NCBI GenBank assembly: GCA_011634665.1
Contig: WAEK01000001.1
Coordinates: forward strand, 1,441,501 to 1,505,500
Length of the DNA stretch: 64,000 nucleotides
Source: Mortierella sp. BCC40632
Taxonomy: Eukaryota; Mortierellomycota; Mortierellomycetes; Mortierellales; Mortierellaceae
Reading direction: 5' to 3'
Part shown: in pieces, positions 10,218-26,013 of the stretch
How the letters are laid out: every line of letters begins with the position of its first letter
Position numbering within the stretch: the stretch's first letter is position 1
Position numbers and translations under genes: made by a program
The notes under the pieces: model-generated
Seen by the model: only the letters and a program-made list of their open reading frames with translations
Databases searched by the model: none
What the model was told of the DNA's origin: nothing

Positions 10218-12822
10218 CTAGATAACAGGTGCAGGAGGATCGGGTGAAGATCCACTAGACGCAGGTGGTGAATCCGTCGCGGGTGCAGAGGTGGGTCCCG
10301 TAGGTGGAATGACATCCTGTGAAGCAGCCTCGGTTCCGAGCAGCTCATGTAACTTGTCCTGGAATGGACGCTTGCCCAAAAGGCGCTCCATGTCCGCACG
10401 ACTCAGTACTTCCTTCTCCATCAAAAGCTTGGCCACCTTTTCCACATCCTCACGCTTCTCGGTCAAGAGACCCATTGTCCTTTTGAATGCTTGGTTAATC
10501 AGAGTACGGACTTGATTGTCAATCAGCTGTCCGGTCTGCTCGCTAAAGGGCTTGGTGAACTGGTTCTCCTTATCTGGGTTGCCATACGAAAGAGGTCCGA
10601 GCTCAGAGTCCATACCATAAGTCGATACTATAAAAAATAACAGATGGTATTAGTTAGCTCTCCATTTAGTCAAATCTTGAGTTAAAAGCTATTGATTCGA
10701 TTGGAGGTACATCTACAGAGTAGACCCCTTTACCTTGTGCATAGGCCATCTTAGTGACCTTTTGGAGATCATCCTGAGCGCCCGTTGTGATGGTTCCAAA
10801 GAAAATATGCTCCGACACTCGACCACCCAGAGTCATGCACATCCGATCCATCAGCTGTTGTGTCGAGTACAGGTACTGGTCCTTAGGTAGGTACTGCGCA
10901 TATCCAAGAGCGCCCACACCACGTGGAATGATCGAGACCTTCAACAAGGGATCCGCATGTTCCAGGTACCATCCTGCAACGGCATGCCCAGCCTCGTGAT
11001 AAGCAACCGTCTTCTTCTCCTCAGGAGACAACACCTTAGATTTCTTCTCCAAACCAACAATCACACGCTCGATTGCTGCCTCAAAATCCGCTTCGACAAC
11101 CGTATCCTTGTTATGCCTTGCAGCAATCAGCGCTGCCTCGTTACAGACGTTGTGGATATCGGCTCCTGAGAATCCTGGGGTGAGGGCGGCCAACTTCTGA
11201 GCCAACTTTGGAATATCCTCGCTGGTCTTGATCGGTCGAAGATGCACCTTGAAAATATCGCTTCTTCCCTTGATATCCGGTCGGTCAATGGCAATATGAC
11301 GGTCGAATCGACCCGGTCGCATCAAAGCATCGTCCAAGACGTCGGGTCGATTTGTGCCTGCCAACACAACAACATGTTCATTGGACCCGAATCCGTCCAT
11401 CTCGACCAGCAACTGATTCAATGTGCTCTCTCGTTCGTCGTTGCCTCCAAACTGTCCACCCTTACCTCGAGCCTTGCCAATGGCATCAATCTCATCTACA
11501 AAAATAATACAGGGCGCATGCTTTTTGGCGCTGGCAAATAGATCCCGAACACGCGATGCTCCGACTCCGACAAACATCTCAACAAATTCAGATCCAGAGA
11601 CACTCAAGAATGGTACGCCCGCTTCTCCTGCTGTCGCTTTGGCCAACAGGGTCTTGCCCGTGCCTGGGGGTCCACTGAGGATAGCTCCCTTGGGAATCTT
11701 GGCTCCCAATTTTTCGTATGCAGCTGGGTTCTTTAGGAACTTGACAAACTCCATGATCTCGACCTTGGCCTCATCCATACCAGCCACATCCTTGAACTTG
11801 ACAGTAATGTCTGTCTCCTGATTAAAGAGCCTTGCCTTGGACTTTCCCACGCCAAAGATACCTTGACCTGCGCCGCCACCACCTCTCTTGGCCATGTAAA
11901 CCAAGACGCCTACCAACAACAACGTGGGTGCGAAATGAAGCATTGTTCCTAGGACATTGATCTCGTCACGATATGAGACCGGGATGCGTTCTGAACCTGG
12001 GATACCCAGTTCTGATTGGGCTTCGTCCAGCTTGCGCTCAAAGGCTTCAACAGAGCCGATGCTAAAGGTATAGGTCATCCCATGAGGTTGTCCCAGTGCT
12101 CCAGGGATTTGACCAGGGGCGTCACTTCGTAAAAAGACCCTAACTCGATTCCGATTCAGGACCACAAGTCGATCGACAAGACCACGGTCCAAAAAGGTAG
12201 CACGAAACTCTTGCCAAGTAATTTCTCTACTGTTTTCAGAAGGAGACAAGGCCTTGTAAAGGACATAGGACGTGAAAAGAACTGGAAGGACCGTATTAGG
12301 GTTGATGTTGAGGTTGTAAAACTGTTGGTCGGGTGGAGTGGGTTTCTTGGGTGGTGGACGGTCTCCACCACCACCATGACCACTTTTGTTGGGTGGATGC
12401 CTCTGACCGCCACTACCGTGGTTGCCGTGGTTGCCTTCGCTAGCACCAGCTTCCTTTGAGCCACTCTTGTTGTTTTGTCCTGCACTACTCACGCCTCCAC
12501 TTTTGGAAGAAGAGGTCGAACCCGATTCTGCCCTCTTGGTTCCCGCGTCACGAGGAGCAGGTTTTCCGAAAAAGTTCTCGAATCCCTTGGGAACGTTCTC
12601 GGGTATGGGTCGTTGTCCATGTTCGCCTGTGGGAGGTGGACGTTCTGTGGCATAGAGACGTGAATGAAGACGAAGTCGAAATGAGGCTGTGGAAGGAGAG
12701 GAAGAAGAAGAAAGTGGGAGGAGGATGGGTCGACGACGACCAAGTCGCGTGAGAGCCAGAGAAGAGCTTTTTGTGGTAGAGGTGGAGGCCAAGAATGAGG
12801 CCCTAGAAATGAAGGCGCTCAT
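10218..12822 (-). CDS. Mitochondrial m-AAA protease subunit (AFG3/YTA10/YTA12 family)
   Basis: This ATP-dependent metalloprotease sits in the mitochondrial inner membrane facing the matrix; it degrades misfolded membrane proteins and matures some substrates. Exons are 12822-10734 and 10627-10218 (2499 nt, 832 aa). ATG 12822 is chosen because a mitochondrial presequence rich in Ser/Arg follows; an in-frame extension to 13038 translates leader sequence. Order: presequence to about 60; Gly/Ser/Pro-rich linker to 165; membrane segment 1 (about 177-193); intermembrane FtsH-ext domain; membrane segment 2 (about 293-310). Then the AAA domain has Walker A GPPGTGKT 384-391, Walker B FVDEID 441-446 and MRPGRFDR. 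The zinc protease has HEAGH 609-613. The C-terminal tail is Pro/Ser-rich. Either YTA10 or YTA12 orthology is possible, so no symbol is given. Confidence 0.93.
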
Positions 12823-13279
12823 TTCACAGAGAGAATGTAAGTTTGATAAGGTTGGGGGGAAGAAAAAAAAAGGGAAGTGAGCTGAATCTCTAGAAAAAAA
12901 AAGAAAAATGGTGATCAGATTCGCCGCCACTGAGATCAAGTCACGCGCTCGAGAAAAAAACTGCCCGCTCTGCCCGCTCAAAAAAGGTAGAAATGGTTGA
13001 TGCTTCCCTTGAGAGACGCATGATTCTTTCACAGACAATGAAAACCCTCATCATCCTGCACCCAGGCTCTCTCCTACACAATCGTTCATACATTCATTTC
13101 CATGTATTATGTTTTAGAGTCAAATAGCTCTGAGGTATCTTGGGCTCGATAGTCTCGAATCATACAAGAGAATACAAGGTCAAGTCAGGTGGCGGATGAT
13201 TCGTTTATTTTTATTTACTTTATTTTATTACTTTGTCCATCCCTGGTTCGTTCGTTTGTTTTGTTTTGTTTGATTGCTT
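12823..13279 (-). promoter_or_regulatory. Spacer between CWC22 and the m-AAA protease gene
   Basis: This 457-bp stretch lies between two genes on the minus strand. It must hold the 3' end of CWC22 and the promoter of the protease gene. It has short A-runs (12857-12870, 12895-12906) and a run of TTT/GTTT words at 13200-13270. No ORF is supported. Confidence 0.45.
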
Positions 13280-16200
13280 TCAGCGACGACGCGAAGAACG
13301 AGGGGATGGTGAGCGAGAGGGTGAGCGAGAATAAGATCTCGAGCGAGAACGTCTACTACTACGACGACGACGGCTACCACCACGATCCGAGCCCGAGTCG
13401 GATGAAGAACCCGATGACTCGGATCCCGAGGATGAAGAGTCTGAATCTGAGTCAGAGTCCGAGCTGGAGCTAGAATCCGAGTCCGAGTCCGAGTCTGAAT
13501 CTGAGTCTGATGATTCGGTATCCGTATCCCTGGACATGATGGCTTTGGGTGCATTCTAGAGGAGGAGAAGGAGAAGAAGAGTCAGTATCAGATTACTCGA
13601 ATAGTTACCACACAGGATAACCAACAGGTGATGAAGAAATAACATACCCTGAGATGCTCACGAAGAGTTGTCGTCAATGCACCAAGACCAATACTCGTGA
13701 AAAAGTTGATAGCGAATCGAGTGTTCTTGGGATTGTCCTTGGGGAAGAGTCCTGCGAACCACTCATCACAGTTGGGGTCTTTGACCCGGTCATTCAATTT
13801 CTTCAATCCCAGTGACTCAACAAGATCCTGGAAAAGAATCTTGATAAAAATACGAGAACTGCTGGTGGTCTCCTCCTCATTCAAATGAATAACAGACAAG
13901 ACACCCCAGGAAAGACCGTCTGTCGACAAGAGATGACCGAAATACTTGGCAACATTACGCAAAGGGTTGGTCTCTAGGCGATGAATGGTCTCATAGTTGG
14001 TGACAAAGCACTCTTGGAAAGCCTCTGCCCAATCCCGATTGATCTTTGAGAATCGCTCGCCAACGAGTCCAAAAAACTTTTCATAAGTTCGTTCCTGAGA
14101 GCAACACTCGATAAGCATATTGGCCAGCTCGATCTGTACATTTAGAAAAGAGACACAGTTAGAAACCCAGACATCAACAGAAAGAAAGAAAGAAAAAAGG
14201 ATAGAGAAATGGACAGTTGGCTGGTTGTACGCACCTGTTGTCCTTGTTCCAGTTTGATCAGCATAAGCTTGTGACAGCATTCCTCAAAGTTGAGGGAACT
14301 CTTGATGGTAAGGTAGATGGTCTTGCGCAAGTTGACCAGATTGGTATTGGTGTGATCCTGGATCTCCATCTTTTTCATCATGGCCGCGCGAGTGTCCTCT
14401 TCTTCATCCTCGTCGTCCTCTTCCTCCGATCCAGACTCGCCTGATTCGTCGTCATCGCCAAGAATCTCTGCCTTGATGGCAGCATATCTTTCCTCATTCT
14501 CGAGGTACTCGGGATCATATTTGAAAACGCCTGCAACGACAGTAGGAGAAAGAGTTCATGTAAAGATATTAGTATATCATTGGCCAAAAAGAAAAAGAAA
14601 AAAACAAATACTACAAAATGCCTTACCAAGTCCCTCCATAACATCCAAGTCATCATCATCTAGCTCGATCGTGTGTGTAATCTGATCCTCGTCATCGACT
14701 AGCTCCAACTCTGGGGGAATGGGTGGATTGTCCTTGTACTTGTCCTTTCGGATCTGGAAAAGAACTTCGATCATGTATTGCGTGCGCTTCTCAATCTTGC
14801 CTTCATGCAAAACATGGCGCAGTCGCTCAAACACGCCTTCGTTGGCTCCCGAGGCCTCCTGTGCCAAAAATGCTCCAACCTCCTTCATGAACCCAACGGC
14901 GATTTCAATAGAGTCTTCTGTGGGTTGTCCCAACAAGAGGAAAAGGATTTTGAGCGCCAAGAGTTCATGTGCTACCCATTGGTTGGTGAGATGGGCAATA
15001 AAAGTCGTTGTGGCGAGACATGTAGCCTTGTCGTTTCTCTTGTATGCCTTCCTGAACTGAACAATGAGTCGAGTGATGAGAAGTTCACCAATCTGGGGCA
15101 ATTTGGTGTTGACGACAGCCGTGAGAGCGGCATAGACGGATGTAAATGCCATCGAGGCAGCTTGTGCCTTCATGATTGATCTACAGAACAGCCCTCTTCC
15201 ACGGATCAGGTTCTCTCCAAAGAGTTCTGGAATAATTGCTTTGATGTTGGACGCCGTGACCTATTTGGAGGGAGCAAAAAGATTGAAGGATGAGTGGGGA
15301 GAAGAAGAGCCAGCATCCGATCCTTTCTCTTGTGAATGCAGAACCCCTTCTTGAACATGGTCCACAGGTGAGATGTATACCTTGTTGATTAATCCGTTGA
15401 TACTCTTCTTTAGCGCCTCCCATGCGATCCGTTGGTATTCCTTAGAGCTCTTGTCTGTGATCTGCTCCTGCATCATGCGTAGACGAGCTGGTGGGATATA
15501 TGCACCTCCTGTACGAGTTGTATTCAAAAGCTTCTTCATCTCCTCAGCTGGGTCGGCGCTTGGCTTTTTTGGCTCCAAGGGAGCTCTCTCTGCCATTTGT
15601 CTTTCACGCTCCTGACGCCGAGATTCATTACGATCCCAGATTTGTCGAGACTGAGGCGAATCCCGTCGACTGTCCCGATGATCGGATCGATCCCTAGATC
15701 CGTTCCTGCGAGCCTTATCGACATGATGTGAGGGGCGTTCGTCGCCTCTTCTTCCAGAACGAGTTGGCGAGGGCGAAGGATCCCGCGAGTAGGCTTTTCT
15801 TTTACGGATGGGAGAACGAGATGGACTGCGGGACCGGGATGGTGAACGAGACATGGAGCGGCGAACGGGTGAGCGGGATCTAGAGCGTCGAACTGGCGAA
15901 CGAGACATGGAGCGTCGGATGGGAGAGCGAGATGTGGAGCGCCGAACTGGTGAACGAGACATTGAGCGGCGGGGGTCAGGCGAACGAGATCTGGATCGAC
16001 GAGGAGGAGGAGAGCGAGACATGGAGTGGCGAGAAGGAGAACGAGAAGGAGAACGAGAAGTAGAGCGACGCTGACGGCGAGGCGAGCGAGACCGAGAGGG
16101 CGATCGAGAAGGTGCTGGAGAGCGCGAACGTGATCTGCTCCTTGATCCTGATGCCGACCTAAATTATTAAAAAAGAAGCGAGAAGAAAAAAAAAAGAAAA

Positions 16201-16320
16201 AAGGCGCAGTCAATAACTGATCCACGAGTGGCCATGAGACTGCGGAGCCGGCCCCAGGTGGTGTCGGTATTAGAGTCAGGGTAGCGCCTTGTCCACGAAC
16301 CTGTCTTGCTTTGCACTCAT
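13280..16320 (-). CDS. CWC22: Pre-mRNA-splicing factor CWC22
   Basis: CWC22 is a spliceosome protein needed for the first catalytic step; in animals it also delivers eIF4A3 for exon-junction complex loading. Exons are 16320-16301, 16158-15381, 15260-14627, 14530-14235, 14133-13648 and 13555-13280 (2490 nt, 829 aa). The first exon is only 20 nt (MSAKQD plus two bases). Order: an Arg/Ser-repeat region from about 7 to 150; the [13 protein letters not shown] motif; the MIF4G domain beginning about residue 230 with [14 protein letters not shown] and continuing to about 430; an acidic linker; the MA3 domain beginning about residue 530 with [23 protein letters not shown]; and a tail of Ser-Asp repeats followed by RS repeats. 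RS-like sequence at both ends is a notable feature. Identification is firm; the exact edge of the N-terminal RS region is less so. Confidence 0.94.
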
Positions 16321-17843
16321 TGTCGTCTACCGTTTGATGGGTTCCCTAGAGTGAAATGATTCAAGAGAGAATGGGCCTCCTTTTTGGGTGGCCAAGCAGA
16401 AGTTCAAAGTCATTAAATTCGCGTCACCGGAAATAGAGTCGCTCAATCAACACACTCCTTCCAAACCCCTCCTCTCTATTCGTCTGCACCAGTCAAGAAG
16501 AGTAAGGATGCATAGACTGGATGATATCAAGAGTTCATTGTACGCCTTCCTGCCATAGAAATACAATGGCTTCCGATTTGATACTAGCACTTTACTTACA
16601 TTGACTGATACCCCAAGTGCTGTATTGTAAGCAGAATAGTTCTTGGATGACTTGGTTGGACTCTAAGCATGTTCAACAACTTGCTTCAGGGACCTGAGAG
16701 ATAGAAAAAAAATGTAGCAGTCCAGAAACTTCGCTATTGGTGTCCAGACCCCTCCAGATCCTCTAACTTTTCGATCAGTTCAGAAATTGTGGGCCGTGCC
16801 GTTCTAGGTGAGAGAGAGGCATGGATATGTTTGCCGCGTCTACTACGACTTTGTTGATGATTCTCAATACGCCGTCTTCATCAAGGCTCCCTTTTTTTTT
16901 TTTTTTTTTTTTTAGCTCAACTAAGCCTTGATGGGTTTGACAAACCTACGGAAAGGGCTCTTTTTTATTTTTGACTCTGCGCACCCTTGCAGAACAGGAA
17001 AAGAGGAAAGTCTACTCATGGTCAAGCGGCGCGATACGGAGAGACCAGGGAGAGCTACTTGCGATGGCTGCGAAATGCTCCGGTTGGACGTTCGATACAT
17101 TTTTTGAAAGCAGAGCCAAGAACGATCAACAAGAGCCTTGTGGACCCGAGGCATTCGAGGGTGAGGGGCAACTCCCGGCAACTTCCTGGTACATGCCCGT
17201 ACTTGTGTTCGAGGCGGGCAACGCCAGCCCCAGTAGCTTTTCGGAAGTCAAGGTTGGCTCATTCCGGTCAGATAGGATGAAAAAAAAGATTATACTCCCG
17301 GCCAAAAAGTAATAACTTGGCGATGAACTCCGTGCCAGTTAGCCCCAGGAATAAAGGAGTTTTCCAAGTTCTCTGTCGACCCTAACCCGGCGATAATATG
17401 AGATGATCGGTTTGCATGCTCGCCGTTATCGGCACTGCGAATGACTCTCTTGTAATTTCTTCTGCCTTCTTTTGCTAGATCAACGCGTCTCTTCCTATAT
17501 CGTGCCACGTTTAGTAAGGCCCTTTCAGTGTGGGGTCTAACAGCCGCTCCTTGCCGGATACGACTTTGTACAAATTCAGAGTAAAAAAAAATACTTTACT
17601 AACTACTCACCGCAGAGTACGGTAGTTCCTTCTTTTGAGCGTGGTGGTTGTTCCAGTGTCTCGGGCGGAAAGGTGAAAAGATAAAATGCTCGTTTCATTG
17701 AAGGACGAGTCTGGCCTCCTTCAGCTCGTAGAATGTACTAGAGAATGCCTTGAGGTATGTCCAGGAAGTCGATAGGCGAAATAGTAGAGCTAGATCAGCG
17801 ACTTGGCTTTTTCCCCTTTACCTCACCACAACTCCTCACTCAC

Positions 17844-17910
<67 letters not shown>

Positions 17911-19217
17911 TACTATTGTTGACGAAAGATACTGATGCAGGATGCAACCGTGACAAGTCATAAGTGGGCCACTTAGTCCTTCCACTCCAACAATAAGATG
18001 CTGACGGATAGAGGTATTCCGTGAAAGAACCTCTATGAAACGCGCATAACTGTGTAGTGGATCATGCGTTGTGTTTTGATGAATGGTATCTTGGTGCTTT
18101 TGTCGCCTTTATTCTATACCCAGGTAATCTCGACTATATCAAGTGACTATTCGTTCCATTTCCTTGAGTTCCATTCAACTGGTCTCAATCATCGGTGGAG
18201 CCTCCTCCTTGGATCTTGACCTCCAAGAGGGTCTCTCCTTCTAGAGCTATTATAGGAAATAAAGATTATCGTGGATTTAATGGACTATACCACAACCTTT
18301 TCCATTTACACCCAGTTCGGATGGTAGTGCTGACAATGAACCACAGCAGATTCCCGTCAAATGTCTGCACTTGTAAAGGGAAAAAAAATGGCAAAAAAAA
18401 AAAAACTTTGTAGGATGGAGTCCAGCAATGGTTTGTTCAGGAACAGGGATTATGATCCTCTGGTCTCAGATAACGCACAGCCCCCTCGAGGTACCAGGAT
18501 GCGTATTTGGTCATAACGGTCGGATCATGTAGATCCCTGCGTTTGTAAACCCCTTTTAACATGATTATTGAGATACCAGAATGGCTAAACTGACATGAAT
18601 ATGTGTGCTTTGGTCACCGCCCTGGCAAAAGATCCCGAGACGCGTTGCCTAGGCACGACGCGTCTGTCTACGGATTCTCCTAGCGTTCCTAGAGAGCAGA
18701 GATGAGTCCTCTATATGAGGTCCATGTGCGATCGATCGTTTACTCTGACCTCTGTCGGTGGCATTGTTGATAGAGTTAACTTCTTCTGAATAGTGGCGGC
18801 TCATGGAGAATGACTCCTTCGGCCCTCGCGTGGGCCTTGAGGTAAGAACCCGTTGCCCAAAGCAGCCCAGGTGTGGCTTATTGCATTTCAGCTCAGTTGG
18901 AAGCAGGGGAGATAGAGAGATATCTGTCTCTTGTCCATACTTTCTTTTTTCCAACTTGTCTGCTCTTTTTTTTTTTTTTTTTTTTTTTTCCACCTCTTGT
19001 GCCTCTTTGCCTTCTGTCGGAGCCATCGCCACCATCCTGTCCGCTGGTCAGTACGAAATTCACTCATCGACATTCAGCGTCCCTTGTTGGTTCTTGGCAA
19101 AGTACATCGTTCGGTCATCCAGGTAATCCTTCCCTCAATGCTGCCTCTGCCCTGTTTCTCTCTTTAAGCAACTCAAGGAATTCAAATGCTGATCAGCCAA
19201 CATCGGCCCATGCCCTC
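16321..19217. other. 2.9 kb region without a recognisable gene
   Basis: This lies between the divergent CWC22 and ISWI starts. Much of it lacks the CT/GA microsatellites typical of the other spacers. An ORF at 16971-17312 (+, 113 aa) has balanced composition, with a segment reading LPATSWYMPVLVFEAGNA, but I recognise no family and it has no clear splice partners; it may be a decayed gene or element. A (CT)n-T(n) tract lies at 17847-17907, and poly-T runs are at 16892-16913 and 18967-18989. A GTTGCCTAGGCAC near-palindrome is at 18644-18656. The rightmost part should contain the ISWI promoter and leader, perhaps with a leader intron (candidate donor near 19122). Confidence 0.4.
17847..17907. 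repeat. (CT)n followed by a poly-T run
   Basis: A CT dinucleotide run passes directly into about 30 T residues. This compound form recurs elsewhere in the window. Confidence 0.9.
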
Positions 19218-23840
<4,623 letters not shown>

Positions 23841-24046
23841 ATTGCTAATTTCTCCCCCCTCTCTTTCTCTTCATCTCTTTCTCACTCTTATTTGCCTTTG
23901 CTTTAACTTGCTTTTCTCTCCCTCCCTCAATGATTCATGTATGAAAACCTCGCTACCTTCCTCTGCAGAAAGCAAAAGAAGAAGAAGAAGAAAAAAGAAA
24001 CTTTCATTTGTATTGGCATTAATGGATGTCGCGCTTTACCAATAAT

Positions 24047-24052
24047 AATAAA
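24047..24052 (+). terminator. Possible poly(A) signal of the ISWI gene
   Basis: AATAAA lies 207 bp after the ISWI stop codon, followed by an A-run, and directly before the stop of the convergent gene. The two 3' ends therefore probably overlap. Confidence 0.4.
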
Positions 24053-24061
24053 AAAAAAAAA

Positions 24062-25147
24062 TCATGCCAAGGATTGGACATTTATCCGGAGTCGGATCCC
24101 AAAGAGATGCTGGACTCGATCCCTGTACTCAACAAAATGTTGTCGAATAGCAGGGATCTCGTCTGGTTGAGCAGCAAAGGTTGTCAACAAAGTCAAGGGA
24201 GAAGATAACGAAGGAGAAGAGTCCAGTGAGCGTTCATGCCAATAAGAGACCTCGACCATCTTGAACATTTCCGCTTCCGTTTCGGGAAGTCGGCCCGGGA
24301 TATCAAGCATCAAGGCTAGGTCCTTTTCCGAAATTATCTTTTGCTTTCTTATCATGGGCGTTCTGTTGGTGGTCACCAGGACAGAATTCCCGAGTGTGGA
24401 AGAAGAGGAAGAGGAAGAGGAAGAAGATAAAGAAGTAGAGGAGGAGGAAAGGATGGAAGAATGATTCTCATCCATAGAATCGGTACCACAAAGGGTTTCA
24501 ATACCATGAAGAAGCCGAGCCCTTTGAGGATGGCGACTGACTGTGTCTTTGTTCCAGACAAGGATATAGCCCGAAAGATCCATCTCTGGAGAGCGCACGG
24601 GTCCGGTGATCTGAGCATAATCGATCTTTAGATGTTGAAGTGTTGAATGGTATTGACGGAAAAAGGGGACGAGCATTTGATTCAAAAAGAGAGTGGTTTG
24701 AGCGGGGGTCTTGAGTTGGATCAAGACACAAGGTTTGAACCCTGTCAATAAGAAGGCCCATTCGCCGTAATGAAGAGAGCAGTCCTCGTGCTCTTCTTCA
24801 TCTTGTGGTTGTAATGGTGGTTGTTGCAGTTCCTGTCTTTGTTTCTCGGTACTCTTTTGTTCTTGTAAAATGTATGGTTTGTCAGGATTTGAGAAGCATG
24901 TGCTTGCTGTTGATGTTGACTTGGATATGGTCGTAGTAGTGGTCAAGGCTGTTGTCCCAGTTGCAGTTGTGTTGGTTTCTGGGGTAAAATGGTTGCTCTC
25001 CTTCTCCTGGTTGAGCATGGTTGAGCGTTGTTGTTGCTGAAACCATTTTTGTTCAGCTGTCCAGAATCCCTCGTAAAGCTCACGAAGATTCGATAATTCT
25101 TGTATCGTTCCTGTCGTTGTTGTTGTAGTTGTCGTAACCCGTGACAT
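24062..25147 (-). CDS. Unknown 361-aa protein with Thr- and Gln-rich N-terminus
   Basis: I do not recognise this protein. It is a single exon from ATG 25147 to TGA at 24062. Residues 1-130 are low complexity: an eight-Thr run, Gln-rich and Thr/Ser-rich parts, although LSNLRELYEGFWTAEQKWFQ looks helical. The middle (about 135-230) is protein-like and probably the folded core, with YGEWAFLLTGFKPCVLIQLK, LNQMLVPFFRQYHSTLQHLK and MDLSGYILVWNKDT. A poly-Ser spacer follows, then a second structured part (about 265-361) with KDLALMLDIPGRLPETEAEM and a C-terminus ending VQHLFGIRLRINVQSLA. There is no signal peptide or membrane segment. The sense leader upstream of 25147 is CT-rich. The gene overlaps the probable 3' untranslated region of ISWI. 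Confidence 0.75.
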   Translation of the reverse strand: MSRVTTTTTTTTGTIQELSNLRELYEGFWTAEQKWFQQQQRSTMLNQEKESNHFTPETNTTATGTTALTTTTTISKSTSTASTCFSNPDKPYILQEQKSTEKQRQELQQPPLQPQDEEEHEDCSLHYGEWAFLLTGFKPCVLIQLKTPAQTTLFLNQMLVPFFRQYHSTLQHLKIDYAQITGPVRSPEMDLSGYILVWNKDTVSRHPQRARLLHGIETLCGTDSMDENHSSILSSSSTSLSSSSSSSSSSTLGNSVLVTTNRTPMIRKQKIISEKDLALMLDIPGRLPETEAEMFKMVEVSYWHERSLDSSPSLSSPLTLLTTFAAQPDEIPAIRQHFVEYRDRVQHLFGIRLRINVQSLA

Positions 25148-25585
25148 TGGATCGAGAGAGAGAGAGAGAGAGTGAGTGTGAGTGTGAGAGTAAGAGAGTG
25201 AGAGAGCCTGGGACAAAGAGAGCTTATGAGAAAAAAAAAATGGAGCGGCGTCGAGTTCGTTTCTTGAATAAGCCACATGTTTGTGGCACGCGAGAGGTCT
25301 CGTCTGTCTGAACAAAGGAGAACGTGGATCGACACGATTCTTTCTATCACCGGGTAAAAAGAAAAGCACAAAGTCGTTGGGCCTGGGTTGGGAGAGATCC
25401 TCTGTTATTCAGCAACAATAGCAGGAACAGTTTCTTCAAAGCAGCAGATTAGAAAGGTTTGCCTCAAAAATATCTCCTTGGCTTCGCCCAGATCCTTTAG
25501 GACGAGGGAAATCTTCTACTTTTCCAATCAGTAGACTGCTGATCGTCGCGTGGCAGGATCGACAAGAGTTAAGGAAAGAAGGAAG

Positions 25586-25617
<32 letters not shown>

Positions 25618-25978
25618 AAAGGTGAAATAAAAGGAGGATGTGAAGGACTCTTCCCATCACCTTTGTCATCTCTTACACGACTCGGTATTCTTTTTTGTCC
25701 TCCCTTGTCCGTCCGCAGTGGGTAGGACAAAGAGTTGCTGTTGTTGCTATTGTTGTTGCTGTTCGTGGAGAGTTCTTCTCTTTCCTTCTCCTCGGAGGCG
25801 GAGAAGGGAAGGATCCATTGTACGAGGATGGAAAAACCCCCCCTGAGTACCACCTCTCTCTTTTTTTTTTCTACTGCTACAAAGAAAAGCAATAATAATA
25901 ATAAATATAATATGTGACCCGCCTCAAACCAGAAAGGCATAGCCGAGACGCGCGTCCTTTGGATTTCCCAACTTGCTC

Positions 25979-26013
<35 letters not shown>

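Noticed and set aside
12823..13038. Upstream extension of the m-AAA protease ORF
   Set aside because: ATG 12822 begins a typical mitochondrial presequence; the extra residues precede it with leader-like Phe-rich sequence.
15536..16225. 229-codon minus-strand ORF over the CWC22 RS region
   Set aside because: It is a frame shadow of the RS-repeat coding sequence; the RS frame joins correctly to exons on both sides.
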